From contig NC_134984.1 of assembly GCF_050947335.1 (NCBI RefSeq), positions 12,133,926 to 12,197,925 on the forward strand: a stretch of 64,000 nt of DNA, read 5' to 3'. The notes beneath the pieces were generated by a model. It was given only the letters and a program-made list of their open reading frames with translations, ran no database searches and had not been told where the DNA came from. Below, piece by piece: positions 24,300 to 36,260 of this stretch (positions within the stretch are counted from its first letter, which is position 1; every line of letters begins with the position of its first letter). The translations under genes and the position numbers were made by a program. The stretch comes from Megachile rotundata. Taxonomy: Eukaryota > Arthropoda > Insecta > Hymenoptera > Megachilidae.

Positions 24300-24685
24300 A
24301 AAATATTATCAGAAAATTGAAGAAAAGTATTATAAGAAAATTCATTTGCAAAACTCGTGAAGAAATGTAACATTTACATGGAAGTTTAATTTTCTGCAGT
24401 ATTGTAAAGTGAAGATTTTAATTACACATCAAAAACATAACCTAGAATACTTGTTTTCTAGGTTATAGAACAAAGATAGAAACTTTGCAAAATTTGCACA
24501 GAAATGTAACATTTGTACATTTTTAATTTCTTACAGGATGTTACAGTGAAAATATTTTAATTGCGTATCAAAACCTAGTGTACCCGTTTGCTAGAAATTA
24601 CAGAAGGTAGAAAATTTGTAGAATGTAAAATTTGCATATAGAAGTGCATGTTTAATTTTCTACAGGATTCTAAAATATTTTAATT
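24300..24685. repeat. Diverged tandem repeat, roughly 115-135 bp, three copies
   Basis: Three degenerate units share AAATGTAACATTT(A/G)CA and TTTAATTTTCT(G/A)CAG, starting near 24360, 24500 and 24630. The first includes a 10-bp perfect stem, TAACCTAGAA/TTCTAGGTTA (24438-24465, 8-nt loop). Confidence 0.65.
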
Positions 24686-25379
24686 ACTTAATGACTAGAC
24701 TATTCGTCTCATTGAAACAAAGAATGCAATCATCAGTTGCGATCATTCCTTCCCCCATTTACAATTATTCCTCTAGAAGAACGTAACAAGTCAAATAGTT
24801 GAGATCATCAATACTTTGTAGACTCTGGTGGCAATGACTCGAAACGAATGGAATCGATGGTTTGATCGGTTTCATTGAACCCATCGAACGGGCCACCGAT
24901 CGTTTCACCTTCGCTTCGTGCGGTCGTTTAACAGTACATCTTTCCCCGATGTAAATTTCGTCGTCCGGTTCGAGTGACGAAATTCACTCTCTCGCCGTGT
25001 CGTCCCTACACGCTCGTGCCACGCTGGTACTTTCGTTCACGGCGAATGGAAAAGTTTCTTAAATCCAATCGGGATGGAAACGACACCGGGTTACCGTTAG
25101 TTCTGACGGTGATCGGCTCACACCCGAGTTCAACGGAGAAGGGCAAAAGGCCTTATGAGAACGATATGAATGGAACGATGTACAATCGGATATCTTGGGG
25201 TCATCAAACTTTTTGAGGAACATGTTGAAATTTTTGTTAATTTCGTAATTTTTAAATAGAATTTTTCGATGCATTTTTTAGTTTGAGTGGAGAATTTTTA
25301 TGGGTTGAAATGATTTTTTTTTGTGAAGTAATTAATAAAACTTTTCATTTTTGTTTCTATCAAAATATCAGTGAAGTTA
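24686..25379. other. GC-richer island, no gene seen
   Basis: 24840-25200 is CpG-rich; the plus-strand frame 24974-25216 and an opposing frame are unrecognisable. 25215-25379 is AT-rich. Confidence 0.3.
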
Positions 25380-26350
25380 TGATTATATTATGGAGGTGTA
25401 GCAATATGAGAATATTGCAAGAATTATAATAATACAACAGTATTAGAGAATTATAAAAAATGTAACAATACTACAGAAGTATAACAATATAACAGTATTA
25501 TGAAATTATAAAAAATACAACAATATTATAGAATCATAACAATATGACAATATTATGAAATTATAAAAAATGCAACAATATTATAGAATCATAACAATAT
25601 AACAGTATTACAAAATTATAAAAAATGTAACAATATTATAAAAATATAAAAATATAGCAGTATTATAAAATTATAAAAAATGTGACAATATTATAGAAAT
25701 ATAACAATATAACAGTATTACAAAATTATAAAAAATGTAACAATATTATAAAAATATAAAAATATAGCAGTATTATAAAATTATAAAAAATGTAATAACA
25801 TTATAAAAATATAACAATATAACAGTGTTACAGAATTATAAAAAATGTAACAATATTATAAAAATATAAAAATATAGCAGTATTATAAAATTATAAAAAA
25901 TGTGACAATATTATAGAAATATAACAATATAACAGTATTACAAAATTATAAAAAATGTAACAATATTATAAAAATATAAAAATATAGCAGTATTATAAAA
26001 TTATAAAAAATGTAATAACATTATAAAAATATAACAATATAACAGTGTTACAGAATTATAAAAAATATAACAGTATTACAAAATTATAACAATATAACAA
26101 TATTACAGAATTATAAAGAATATAACAGTATTTCAAAATTATAACAATATAACAATATTACAGAATTATAAAAAACATAACAATATAACAAAATTATAAC
26201 AATATAACAATATTACAGAATTATAAAAAATATAACAGTATTACAAAATTATAACAATATAACAATATTACAGATCTATAAAAAACATAACAATATAACA
26301 AAATTATTACAACATAACAGAATTAAAAAATTATAAAAAATATAACAATA
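25380..26350. repeat. 55-bp AT-rich minisatellite with 220-bp higher-order unit
   Basis: The marker ATTATAAAAAATG recurs about every 55 bp (25450, 25505, 25560, 25615, 25670, 25725). From 25681 the four-monomer order GTGAC, GTAAC, GTAATAAC, GTAAC repeats at 25901, so the higher-order period is 220 bp. The right end (26060-26350) degenerates to ATAACAATATAAC units. It is almost pure A/T. Confidence 0.93.
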
Positions 26351-27038
26351 TTGCAGAATATCATAAGTAGACTGCAGACTGTTTCTCTATTTATGCCACA
26401 TAGTCTGCAAGATACAAGTAAATCATTCAGCTATCTATAGATTACATATTTATATTTATTTTGCAGTTTTTGACGCATCAAAAATGCATAAACATCCGTA
26501 GTCTGATTAAAAGTCATTTCATACAGCGATGTCGGCACATTTTTATTTATTTCTGGATAACGATATGAAATTCTTTTAACTTGAGATACTTAATAATTAA
26601 TCTTGCAGACTGTTCGGAAACTGAATTAATAAACTTGTTTTATGCATACGAAGTTCCAGACGCGTCTAATTTTATTATGTGATATTCAGGAATATCTTCT
26701 AATAAAACGGCAGACTTGTAATGGTTACACCCATCAATTATGAAGCAACAATTTGTTAAAAATATGGCGAATATCGGGTTTAAACTTGTATTTAGTTTTT
26801 AAATATCACGAAGTTTGTTCTACTTTGTTACTATCGTTATAATTTTGAAATTGATAGCAGTAATTATAATTTCACATTTTTGCATGAGTTCTGTAAATGA
26901 ATTTATTGTATTTCACTACTTTTTTTTAAACGTTTTTATATTTTCAGAAGAATATCAAGTTTACTAATAAAATAAATTAGACTGTTTTGCAAGTAACAAA
27001 ATATGTAATAATAAAATCATGACAGAATCATTTTAAAA
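26351..27038. other. AT-rich unique sequence
   Basis: No gene, array or RNA recognised. Confidence 0.35.
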
Positions 27039-27282
27039 TTAACCCTTTACATTGGCTCAAAAATAACAAAAATGACAAAAATGTGGCTCCACATTTTCTT
27101 GTACCATAAGTAATTCAGATAACTAAACTATGGTTAAATATTTTCGTTCATCTACTACGTATAATAAGTAAAAAATACTGTCATACTGTCGCAATTTTAT
27201 TGAGAACATTGATCCATATAACCTTGAACTTTGATCCTTGATCCTTAATTAAGTTGTAGGTAAAAGAAATTAAAAGGGTTAA
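27039..27282. mobile_element. piggyBac-like MITE candidate (244 bp)
   Basis: Both ends are TTAA, the target duplication of piggyBac-type elements. Inside them the ends read CCCTTTACATT and, inverted, CCCTTTTAATT. No transposase. A perfect palindrome, AAAATGTGGCTCCACATTTT (20 bp, 27078-27097), lies near the left end. The terminal match is short, so chance in AT-rich DNA is possible. Confidence 0.45.
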
Positions 27283-29149
27283 AATTAAGGCTCTTCTCCT
27301 CTCTGAAGGAAAATTTTAAAAACGAATCTTCGAGTGCAAATTCTAAAACGAAGAGTCCTCACAAGAATCGTCCATAAGTGGCGATATAACACGAGAAGTA
27401 GAAGGACCGGAAGCTAGGTTCCATGCCAGATGGATTCGCCCGGTGCATTCTGCACGCTCGTTGGCAACGCGAGTGTGCGCGCGCTCGCGCGAGCGGACTT
27501 AGTTGGGAACGAGGAGGAAGACCTAGTTCGAAGGTAGAACGCTGCAACGGCACTAGGTCACGCATCGCAGTTCCTGAACAGCTCGAACGTTCGTCTAAGT
27601 GTGCGAACGTGTGCACGTGCATGTGCTGCATCGAGCCGAGTACGCGGCACGCATACGCGACGAGAGAGGCCGACGATAGTCGCCGGTCATGGACACCATC
27701 GACAACCACCTTCTCTTGGCTTTTCGAACAATTTCTAGCGTCACATTTTTACGGGTACCTTCCGGAACCATCCTTCTAGATAATCTTTGTAACTCCTCTC
27801 AAATTAAATTTCGCATAATCAATCGCAGACTTTGATATCTTCAAATTTTGACAATTTGACTGCCACATTCATATGTAGACCTCCACATGTAGACATTCAT
27901 ATGTGGACACCCTTGATGTGGATGTCGTTCAAATTAAACTATCACTTGCATTATTGAATATTTTCAAGAATTTTTCAATTTACCTAGTCAGAAATATTCA
28001 TATTAAATACTTGGTACTATGAATAATAAATATGACAGAATGTTATAGACATATTTGATAAAATTTGTTAGAAACAAAATCAACTGTCTGATCAAATTTT
28101 CTACAACCTCAGCGAGGTAGCCAACATGTTAAACCTTCTTCCACATATTTTAAACCATTCTTCCTATAAATTCAAACCTTCGTTATGTATTAAATTAGTC
28201 AAACAAGAAGTCACAAGAAGAGATTTTATTTTAACCAAAAAAGTAGTGATGTCAATGAAAGTCTGCAATCTTGGCAGATGTTACGAGTGTCCGCGAATAG
28301 CCTCGCATACGTATTTCACCATTCCGTTTCTTAAATAGTCATAAAAAGATAAAGTATTGCGTTTTATGTGTAGGTAACTAGCTATAACAGTAGGTTTGAA
28401 ATTGAAAATAAAGAAACTTCATTTAACCGCAGGTATTAACCCCGTCATCACAGCAGGCAGTCAAAATGGCGGGTTCCAGTTTTCACATTTTGTATGACAA
28501 AACGTAAATGTCTATGTTAAGATAAATTGTATGTCAGTGCTACATGTTTTTCTACTTAATTTTCAAATTATAAACATGTATTTGTTTGGTTCTATCTGCA
28601 CATCGTTGAATGTGGATATCAATAATCGATTTTATAATCTAGCGTAAACAAGAACCGGGAAACCTACGAATCGTGAAGAATACGTCAAAGTAACGCGTCA
28701 GGAAGACCCGCAAATTTAATCTGATCAAACGTTCACCGCTATGAAATAATGAATGGTTCGAGCGATGGTCTCGAGGTTTTAACGGCACTGCTCTGCCACA
28801 CATAACACTGTTGCATCTAACATTGTTCGAGGCTTCCGGGTGTAAAGCGTGTCCTCGAGGAAGTTTTTCCCAACATTCCTCAAACGTTACAGCTAACCTC
28901 AGCAGAGATCTGGAAACTCGTCGGTAAGAAGATGCTTCTAGGATAACATCCGGATACCTTCGAGAATGTTTCGAGTAACAATGTTAAGCGTGAATGAATG
29001 ATTCATAGATGATGTTTGGGTGAAAATCGTGATTCATTGATACGAATATGTCACGTTGCCAAATGCGTATCAGTGTATGTGACGTCATTGTGAAGTAGTC
29101 ATTCGACGGTAAACAAATTCTGAGGCAACACACTGGTAATGTTACGGTA
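27283..29149. other. Gene-free stretch with GC island at 27400-27780
   Basis: 27400-27780 is CpG-rich with opposing 116- and 118-codon frames that are reverse shadows of each other. 27870-27920 carries a small cluster of CATATG/ACATGT motifs. 28640-28980 is a second GC-richer patch. No product recognised. Confidence 0.35.
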
Positions 29150-30530
29150 CAGTTATAGGTTAAGGAGGTTCTATATTTTGAGGAGGTTCTATGTTGGAAA
29201 TCCCCTAGGTTTTCCTTGATTTCCTATGATTAGGTTCTTTAACATTTAACATAGGTTCTTTGAATTCTACGATCGAGGTTCTCATTTGGTTCCACTTAGG
29301 ATACTTCTAGAATTCTCTAGGTTAGGCTTCCCGGAATTTTTCTAGATTTCTTAGAGTCTCTGTACACAGAAATTACTTAGGGTCTATAATAGTTTTACTG
29401 AAATTTAAGGTGTACTCATTTTTTTTCAATTTTCCTACATTTCTCAGATTCTTCAAACAATGTTTTTAGAATTCTATAAGGATTCTCTTACAGTTCAAGA
29501 CCTATTAAGTTCTCAAAAATTTTCTTAGACTCTTTACACTTTTTTTGGGAAACACTTAGGACTTTATAGGAATTTTGATAAAGTTTAAGGTTTTTTCAAT
29601 TTTCCAAAATTTTTACAGGTTCCTTAAATTTTTCATGGAATGTTAAGACTTCGTGAGAGCTTCTACAGAACTAGACCATTAAGTTTCTTAAAATTCCCCT
29701 AGATTCCTTAGACTCTCCATGGAGTCTCCATAAGCTTCTATAAGGATTTTCCTAAAATTCCCCAGGGCCTTAAGTTTACTAGATTTCTTTAGGATCTTCA
29801 TAGAATTTCTCCAGGAATTTTCAGGATATTCAGGAAGATATCTTTGCTTCGTCATCTTCATTTACCCTCGAATTAAACTTGATGAACTCTTTATGATTCC
29901 TCTACAGAATCACCTTAGATTCTGTAGATTGCTCCTATGTTTCCTCAAGGAACTTTAACTTTGCTAGGTTTCCATAGGAACTCTTTAGGATTCTACGCTC
30001 ACCACAGCAAGAAACTTGATGCACCCTTTAAGATATAAAGTTAAGATTACTTCCTGAAGACCCTCTATAGGATTACCCTAGATTCTGTAGATTCCACATA
30101 CGATTCCTCCAGAAACTTTAACTTCACTAGATTTCCATAGGAACTCTTTAGGATTCATTCACCCTAGAAAGAAACTTGATGATCTTTTTAAGATTCCTCG
30201 ACAAAATTACCTTAAATTCTATAGAGTCTTCCTATGTTTCCCCCATTTGATTGACCCAGGTCCCTCAGGTCCCTCAGGTCCCTCTTCTCCACCTGTAAAA
30301 TCCACCCTCAACTACTCGAACCCTCTAGAATTTCCTAACGATTTCCCCAGATCGCCTTCGAACCCATCTAAACTTCCTAGAACTCCCGTAACATCTATTA
30401 TCCTAGAACTTCCTAGAACTTCCGTAACATCTATTATCCTAGAACTTCCTAGAGCTTTCTAGAACTTCCTTGAACTTCCTAGAGCTTCCTAGAACTTCCT
30501 AGAACTCCCCATATCCTCCACATCCACAAG
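29150..30530. repeat. Degenerate TTCCTAGAACT / TAGGTTCT minisatellite
   Basis: Loose repetition of CTAGA, TTCCT and TTTAGGATTC through 1.3 kb, very diverged on the left. It tightens at 30370-30510 to near-identical units of TCCTAGAACTTCC, including a 34-bp doublet carrying GTAACATCTATTA. Confidence 0.65.
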
Positions 30531-31139
30531 CTTCTCGGATTTTATTAGAAATTAAAGAACTCTCATACCGCAGTACATAGTTGCACCAGGTGATAAAAAT
30601 TAGCAACGGGCAGCACGGAATTCCTGGCGGCGTTCGTATCGGGGCGATTCGTTCCGGGCTGAGAACGGGAACGAGCGAATAAGAAGGAGCCGGGTATCGG
30701 CGCGAACTCGTCCGCTTTGAAAAGGGAATTCTCCCGTGACACATTCGTTTTTATCGCAATCTGGCTCGGCCACGAATCTCAGCCGAGGTTTCTGGGCATA
30801 TACGGAAAGTCGGCGAGTCTCGCGTATAGCTGCTCCGTATACGAGCCATTGACCCGCCGCGTTTCGTCTTGCCACCTCCTCCACCTCCTCCTACTCGGTA
30901 CACGGTGCCGGCTATCCAATCGAGCTGCCTGTTGCTGCTACCACCACCGTCACCATTTCGCAGGTGTACGTAAACAAATACGCTTCTAACGGGCCCACCG
31001 AAAACGACGTAAGACGACTTACGTAATCGACGATTTCGGCTCTGGTCGCTTGCAGAATCGCCGAATTCGCTTGGCGAAGAAAGTACGGTCTCAACGATTC
31101 AACTTTCGGATCTTTAGTTAGATGATTCAACTTTCAGAT
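30531..31139. other. GC-rich island
   Basis: CpG-rich 30590-31130 with mutually overlapping frames on both strands, none recognisable. It could be an enhancer, promoter or non-coding exon. Confidence 0.35.
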
Positions 31140-33316
31140 CTTTAGTTAGACGCAATGTGGGCTGTTTTATTTTTGTCTCAACGGGTCATTGATTTGATAT
31201 ATAGGACTTTTTTAGAGAGAAGAGAAGACTTGTCAGGGAGTATGAGAAGAGGGAAGAGGATTTTAGAGAGGGTTGCAAGGTTTTTGGGGTTTGAAAGTTT
31301 GGGGAAATTTATGACTTTTCAAAGTTAGAAATGTAGCAAGTACGAAGTTGAGATATCTGAATATTTATAAGTTTAGCTTAGTAATTTGACTATTTAAAAA
31401 TTACATATATTATAATATTTATCATACCATCATACATCACAGACGTCTTACTAAAGAAACCATACATACTCGTTCATATCACCGAATATAAAAAAGCATA
31501 TATACACAATATTATAGTAAAGTGCCTATACAAAATAAAGTGAATATAATTCGTCACTCGCGATAGTAGTAAAAAAGTAGTTTAAGTAGTAGTAATAATA
31601 AAGTAGTCTTAATAATTTTTGCGACGAGTGAACGATGATCGCAAACGAAAGAGTTAAAGTTACAGTAGATTCGCTGTTATTTTTGTGGGTCACGGTGTTT
31701 CCGTTATAGCACTGGTAGATGATATACAAAGGTGTTAAAGGCGCTTGCACGGCCATTGTCGACGATTTAGATCTTGCGTCACGTATCCACGCGTTTCCTG
31801 CGCGTCGAACACGACGGAGCCGAGTATCGTAACAAGGCAGTTACAAAATAGCAATAGCGAGATAAATCGATGCCTACGAATTCGACAGGTTGGTTTCAGG
31901 GTCGGGACTTTAACCTCGAACATTGAACTCGACGCAAAAAATAGTCTCGGATTCGTTTTTCGACCGCTTCGCAGTAGCTCTGCGCGACGAACAGAGAGCG
32001 TTCTTTTTTCACTTTTTCGTTACTATTCGCGATTTTCCATGCTGCAAAAACTTCCGCATTGCACGGTTGTTTGTGTGCGTGTGTGTTTTGCATACAATCG
32101 GTAATGCGATTCCAACGGTCGGTCGAGAGGAACCGGTTGCTAAAAATGTGATAAACCGGTCGCCAAAACGGCGAAAAAAATTGCTGAACCGTAACCCCGC
32201 AGTTTTTTCGAGCGAACGTTTCTGGAAACTGAGAGAATCGATGTCAACGGAGAACGGAAATATACGGCTGCTAATCTGACACGAGACCGCGTCAAATGAT
32301 GAGTCTGAACCTTTGCTCAGAATTAATCATACTGTTCCTTCAGACACATTGTCCTTCGAATTTCAGATTTCAATTATAAATTTTTTTAAATCTTACGAAT
32401 ATCCACTTAGCGGAACTATAATAGAAAGTACAGATAACGTCCTGCTGTTTCCAAATATATTTTCAGTATTTATTGGTAATTTCACCAGGAACCCAAATTT
32501 TGTTCACAGTCTACAAAATGTAAAGGAAAACTAAAAGGAAGATTTCCGTCGCCTTCGAAGCTAAAAAAAATCCAAAAGCAATCCGAACGATCTATCCACT
32601 CGCTCTCGATTCGTCTCGAAAAAAGAGGTTTAAAAAAATGAGCAAAATTCCATCATGATTCGCGGTTTCTCGAGAGCGAAGCGCCGATACCGTTCGCGGT
32701 CAAAGCCGTCGCTAGGGACAGCCTCGAGGAAGCAGAGCGGTCGTCGACCCCTGAAAATACTCTTACGCATTGTGTGCCACTTCACTTCTGAGCGGTCACG
32801 AAGCGAGCGAGCGAGCGGACTCGAAGCGAGCGAGGACGAACCTCGATGTTTCCGACTCGGTGTTACATTATGGCTCACCCTAGGATTCCACGCAGTTCTC
32901 TGTCCCCTCTTCGTTCCCTTCTCTTGTCCACCAACGCCTCCTTCCTTTCAACTTCTTCCTCCGCTTCTTCTTCTGCTTCTTCTTCGTCGTCGTTTCTGCT
33001 TTCAGCTCGACGCCCAAAGCTAACAGTACTCTCGCGACTAGCCTAGCCAGACGTTGAGACCGTCAGGGACGTACCGCTTGAATTTCTGGGCCCAAATGAA
33101 AACGAAGCTCGGCCACAACTGCCACCTACTTTATTCCAGTTTCTAGAACCTACTTGACGTTCTACAAACTTCAACCTTGATGCATATTCTGCGAGGAGTA
33201 TGCAGATGGCGTCGGGCTTGTTCAGAAGTAGACCGCATTAGGCCATTGCATATTTCGCTGACTACGATTTTCAACAATTCTGAGCTATGTATTCTAGCTA
33301 TACTTAGAATACACTA
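31140..33316. other. Gene-free stretch with two GC islands
   Basis: 31740-32290 and 32620-33080 are CpG-rich; the second includes a CTTCTTCTTCTG-type microsatellite around 32940-33000. 31380-31720 and 32320-32530 are AT-rich. Frames of up to 122 codons overlap on both strands and have no recognisable domain. Confidence 0.35.
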
Positions 33317-34884
33317 ACAAGTAAACCTACCCAAGTGTCACTCTCCGATTTTGATGAAATTTGGATATGTTATAGTACATTGAAAATTAGGGGACACGTA
33401 TTTTTTTTTATCTGCGGTAAAACATATTTAGGGTATGAAACAACCCCCCAAAGTGTGAGGGTAAAATGGAAAAATTGTGATATTTTCGAGATCAGTGAAG
33501 CAATCTTGATGATTTTTGGTATGAAAGTATCTTTCGATAGAAGACAAAAATTGGCCTAGGTATGTTAGAAGGGGAGTGAAAATTAGGGGGTGAAATACCC
33601 TAAAGCGACCAATTTTTTGCAGCAAAAAAATCAGTTTTGATCTGATCGAAATAAAATCTATTAAAACTTGAAGAGGAAAGTTAATTAGGGAACACGTATT
33701 TTTTTTCTTTTTTATTACATAAATATTTGGGACGTAAATAACTCCTAAATTACCGCGCTCGTTTGGCACTACGCATGAAACGCCTTGCAAAACTGTATCT
33801 CCTAACTGTTCGATCTTTTTAATATATCGGTTTTTTACGTTACTGAATGGAAATCTGAAATCAAAATTCAATATAACGGATCCATTATGGCGGACGAAAA
33901 CTCGAAAACCTACTTACATGGACTGTATTTGTGACATGCGATTTTCAAAATATAATACAATTTCTGACATTCATTGTTAGGTATGTAAGGTGCATCAAGC
34001 GTGTTAAGAACATATTGTAAATATATTGTTTATAACAAAATTGTTTGAACAAAGGAATTAATAAAATATGTGATCAATGTTTCCATAAACATTTTTTGCA
34101 TACGATGAATGCTGTCATCAGATTTTAAAAAATTTCATTTTTAAGCTACATTGTTCAAACAATTTTGTTATAAACAATATATTTACAATATGTTCTTAAC
34201 ACGCTTGATGCACCTTACATACCTAACAATGAATGTCAGAAATTGTATTATATTTTGAAAATCGCATATCACAAATACAGTCCATGTAAGTAGGTTTTCG
34301 AGTTTTGTCCGCCATAATGGATCCGTTATATTGAATTTTGATTTCAGATTTCCATTCAGTAACGTAAAAAACCGATATATTAAAAAGATCGAACAGTTAG
34401 GAGATACAGTTTTGCAAGGCGTTTCATGCGTAGTGCCAAACGAGCGCGGTAATTTAGGAGTATTTACGTCCCAAATATTTATGTAATAAAAAAGAAAAAA
34501 AATACGTGTTCCCTAATTAACTTTCCTCTTCAAGTTTTAATAGATTTTATTTCGATCAGATCAAAACTGATTTTTTTGCAGCAAAAAATTGGTCGCTTTA
34601 GGGTATTTCACCCCCTAATTTTCACTCCCCTTCTAACATACCTAGGCCAATTTTTGTCTTCTATCGAAAGATACTTTCATACCAAAAATCATCAAGATTG
34701 CTTCACTGATCTCGAAAATATCACAATTTTTCCATTTTACCCTCACACTTTGGGGGGTTGTTTCATACCCTAAATATGTTTTACCGCAGATAAAAAAAAA
34801 TACGTGTCCCCTAATTTTCAATGTACTATAACATATCCAAATTTCATCAAAATCGGAGAGTGACACTTGGGTAGGTTTACTTGT
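33317..34884. mobile_element. 1.57-kb long inverted repeat (foldback-type element)
   Basis: Arms 33317-34052 (736 bp) and 34151-34884 (734 bp) are reverse complements with about five differences seen by eye (over 99% alike), around a 98-bp loop. The arms begin ACAAGTAAACCTACCCAAGT and include AGTGTCACTCTCCGATTTTG. The frames at 33428-33871 (minus) and 34576-34773 (plus), and the pair at 33335-33559 and 34642-34956, are the same arm read twice and show no transposase. The structure suggests a non-autonomous long-TIR DNA transposon. A target duplication is not certain: outer flanks read ...CACTA and AAGTA.... A transcript through it would form a roughly 735-bp double-stranded stem. Confidence 0.92.
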
Positions 34885-35233
34885 AAGTAAGAAATCGACA
34901 GTCATATGGTGATTGTAGGATTGCCTAACACTATCTGTATGATCAAGGTTCATCATAAGTTAACTTTTATGATAGTAGAAAAGTAGAACTGAATTTGCTC
35001 GAATTCTTTTTGCGGATCAATCGCAGATTCCTAAGTGATACAATGATTCAAGTAATTAACCTTGATCGCTTCGATTTAAGGTTAACTATCGCATTCGCTA
35101 AGCTTTCTCAAACTCATTAGACATTTTCCATGATTCCACAAATAATTTGAAAAGCTTTGCAGAAGGTAAACTTCTCCAACGGCTCACCTCGACCTTTCTT
35201 TTAAGATAAACTTTATTGACGTAGACGCGGAGA
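34885..35233. other. Unique flank of the inverted repeat
   Basis: No gene. Part of 35110-35230 is distantly similar to 35425-35540 (both have a TTCACAAATAA or TTCTACAAATAA-type core, then TTATTGAC), suggesting an old duplication split by the small TTAA element. Confidence 0.35.
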
Positions 35234-35396
35234 TTAACCCTTAACTACAGACCACTTATCTCGGTAGACGTCTGAACTCATCGCAGGTAAAATACAGCTC
35301 CCTTGCGTATTAAATAAGGTAATTATATTAAACTCATTGGCACTTCAGAAACAAAGTAATGGTATGTGGTAATAACAAACTGTGTTTGAGGGTTAA
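35234..35396. mobile_element. piggyBac-like MITE candidate (163 bp)
   Basis: Flanked by TTAA at 35234-35237 and 35393-35396. The ends inside are CCCTTAACTACAG and, inverted, CCCTCAAACACAG, 10 of 13 positions alike. There is no coding capacity. The TTAA duplication and CCCT-type ends match the piggyBac superfamily. Confidence 0.5.
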
Positions 35397-36260
35397 ACAT
35401 TTGCTTTTCGAGCGTCTGTTCGTTTGACCTTTTCTATGATTCTACAAATAAACCAGAGAGATCCTTCTGCCAGAAGATTGAAGTTAACCTTGACCTCTCT
35501 CCGTTTTAAGGTCAACGTTATTGACACAGGCACGAGGGTCTGAAGGGTGACTCTATTTCAAGATTTCACAAATAAATTTAAGAAACGTGGTTACGAAAGA
35601 ACGGTTTCAGAATTCGATTTTTAACCAAGGTCGCGTTAGAAGGTCCTCTACACGGTGATGAAATTGAACGTTCAAACGTGAGAATGATTCAAGGATAAAG
35701 CTGTCTGGCCATTCAAGGACCCCATAGGTTGTTGGACCTTGGTTCCCTGAGAATGTGTTAGAAGGTTTAAATCGAGAGTGGGCTTGAACGACGAAAAAAA
35801 GTACCTTGAAAGGTTTCGTGACCGAGACACGTGTCAGTCGCGAATCTTCAAGGTGTCCATGATAATCGACCATTCTTATCGCGTTCGAGAACAGCAACCA
35901 CTGTGACCGTAATTACTCCTCGAGTATTCTCGATGTAGGTGAAGTAGCTTTTCCACCTAACGGCACGGAATCGAGAGGAATACTTTCTTCCGTGCATTTC
36001 ATCCTTCGTCCTGATACATTCGGCTAAGCTCATCCGTGAGTACTTCTGGTCTACGACTTATCTTTTACGATGCATTCAACGATTCTTATCGGTGTAATTT
36101 AGGTAATTTATGGAATACGTTTAATTAAGTAAATAATTAGTACATTGCTTCCTTGGAAAATTTTCGACTGAACATCAAGATTCAGTTCAGTTACTTTAAA
36201 TCCCTGATCTCCTTAAAATTTTTGACTCGAATAAAAAATTTTCCTGAATATACACATTTC
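35397..36260. other. Gene-free stretch, no feature beyond old duplication
   Basis: 35425-35600 resembles 35110-35230. Minus-strand frames 35607-35897 and 35848-36033 have no recognisable product. Confidence 0.3.

Noticed and set aside
29150..30530. TAGG-rich words considered as interstitial telomere repeat (TTAGG)n
   Set aside because: No run of perfect TTAGG units; the repeat is CTAGAACTTCC-like.
33428..33871. 147-codon minus frame and its copies in the other arm as a possible transposase
   Set aside because: Same arm sequence read on both sides; broken by small indels between arms; no DDE/DDD-type motif or DNA-binding domain seen.
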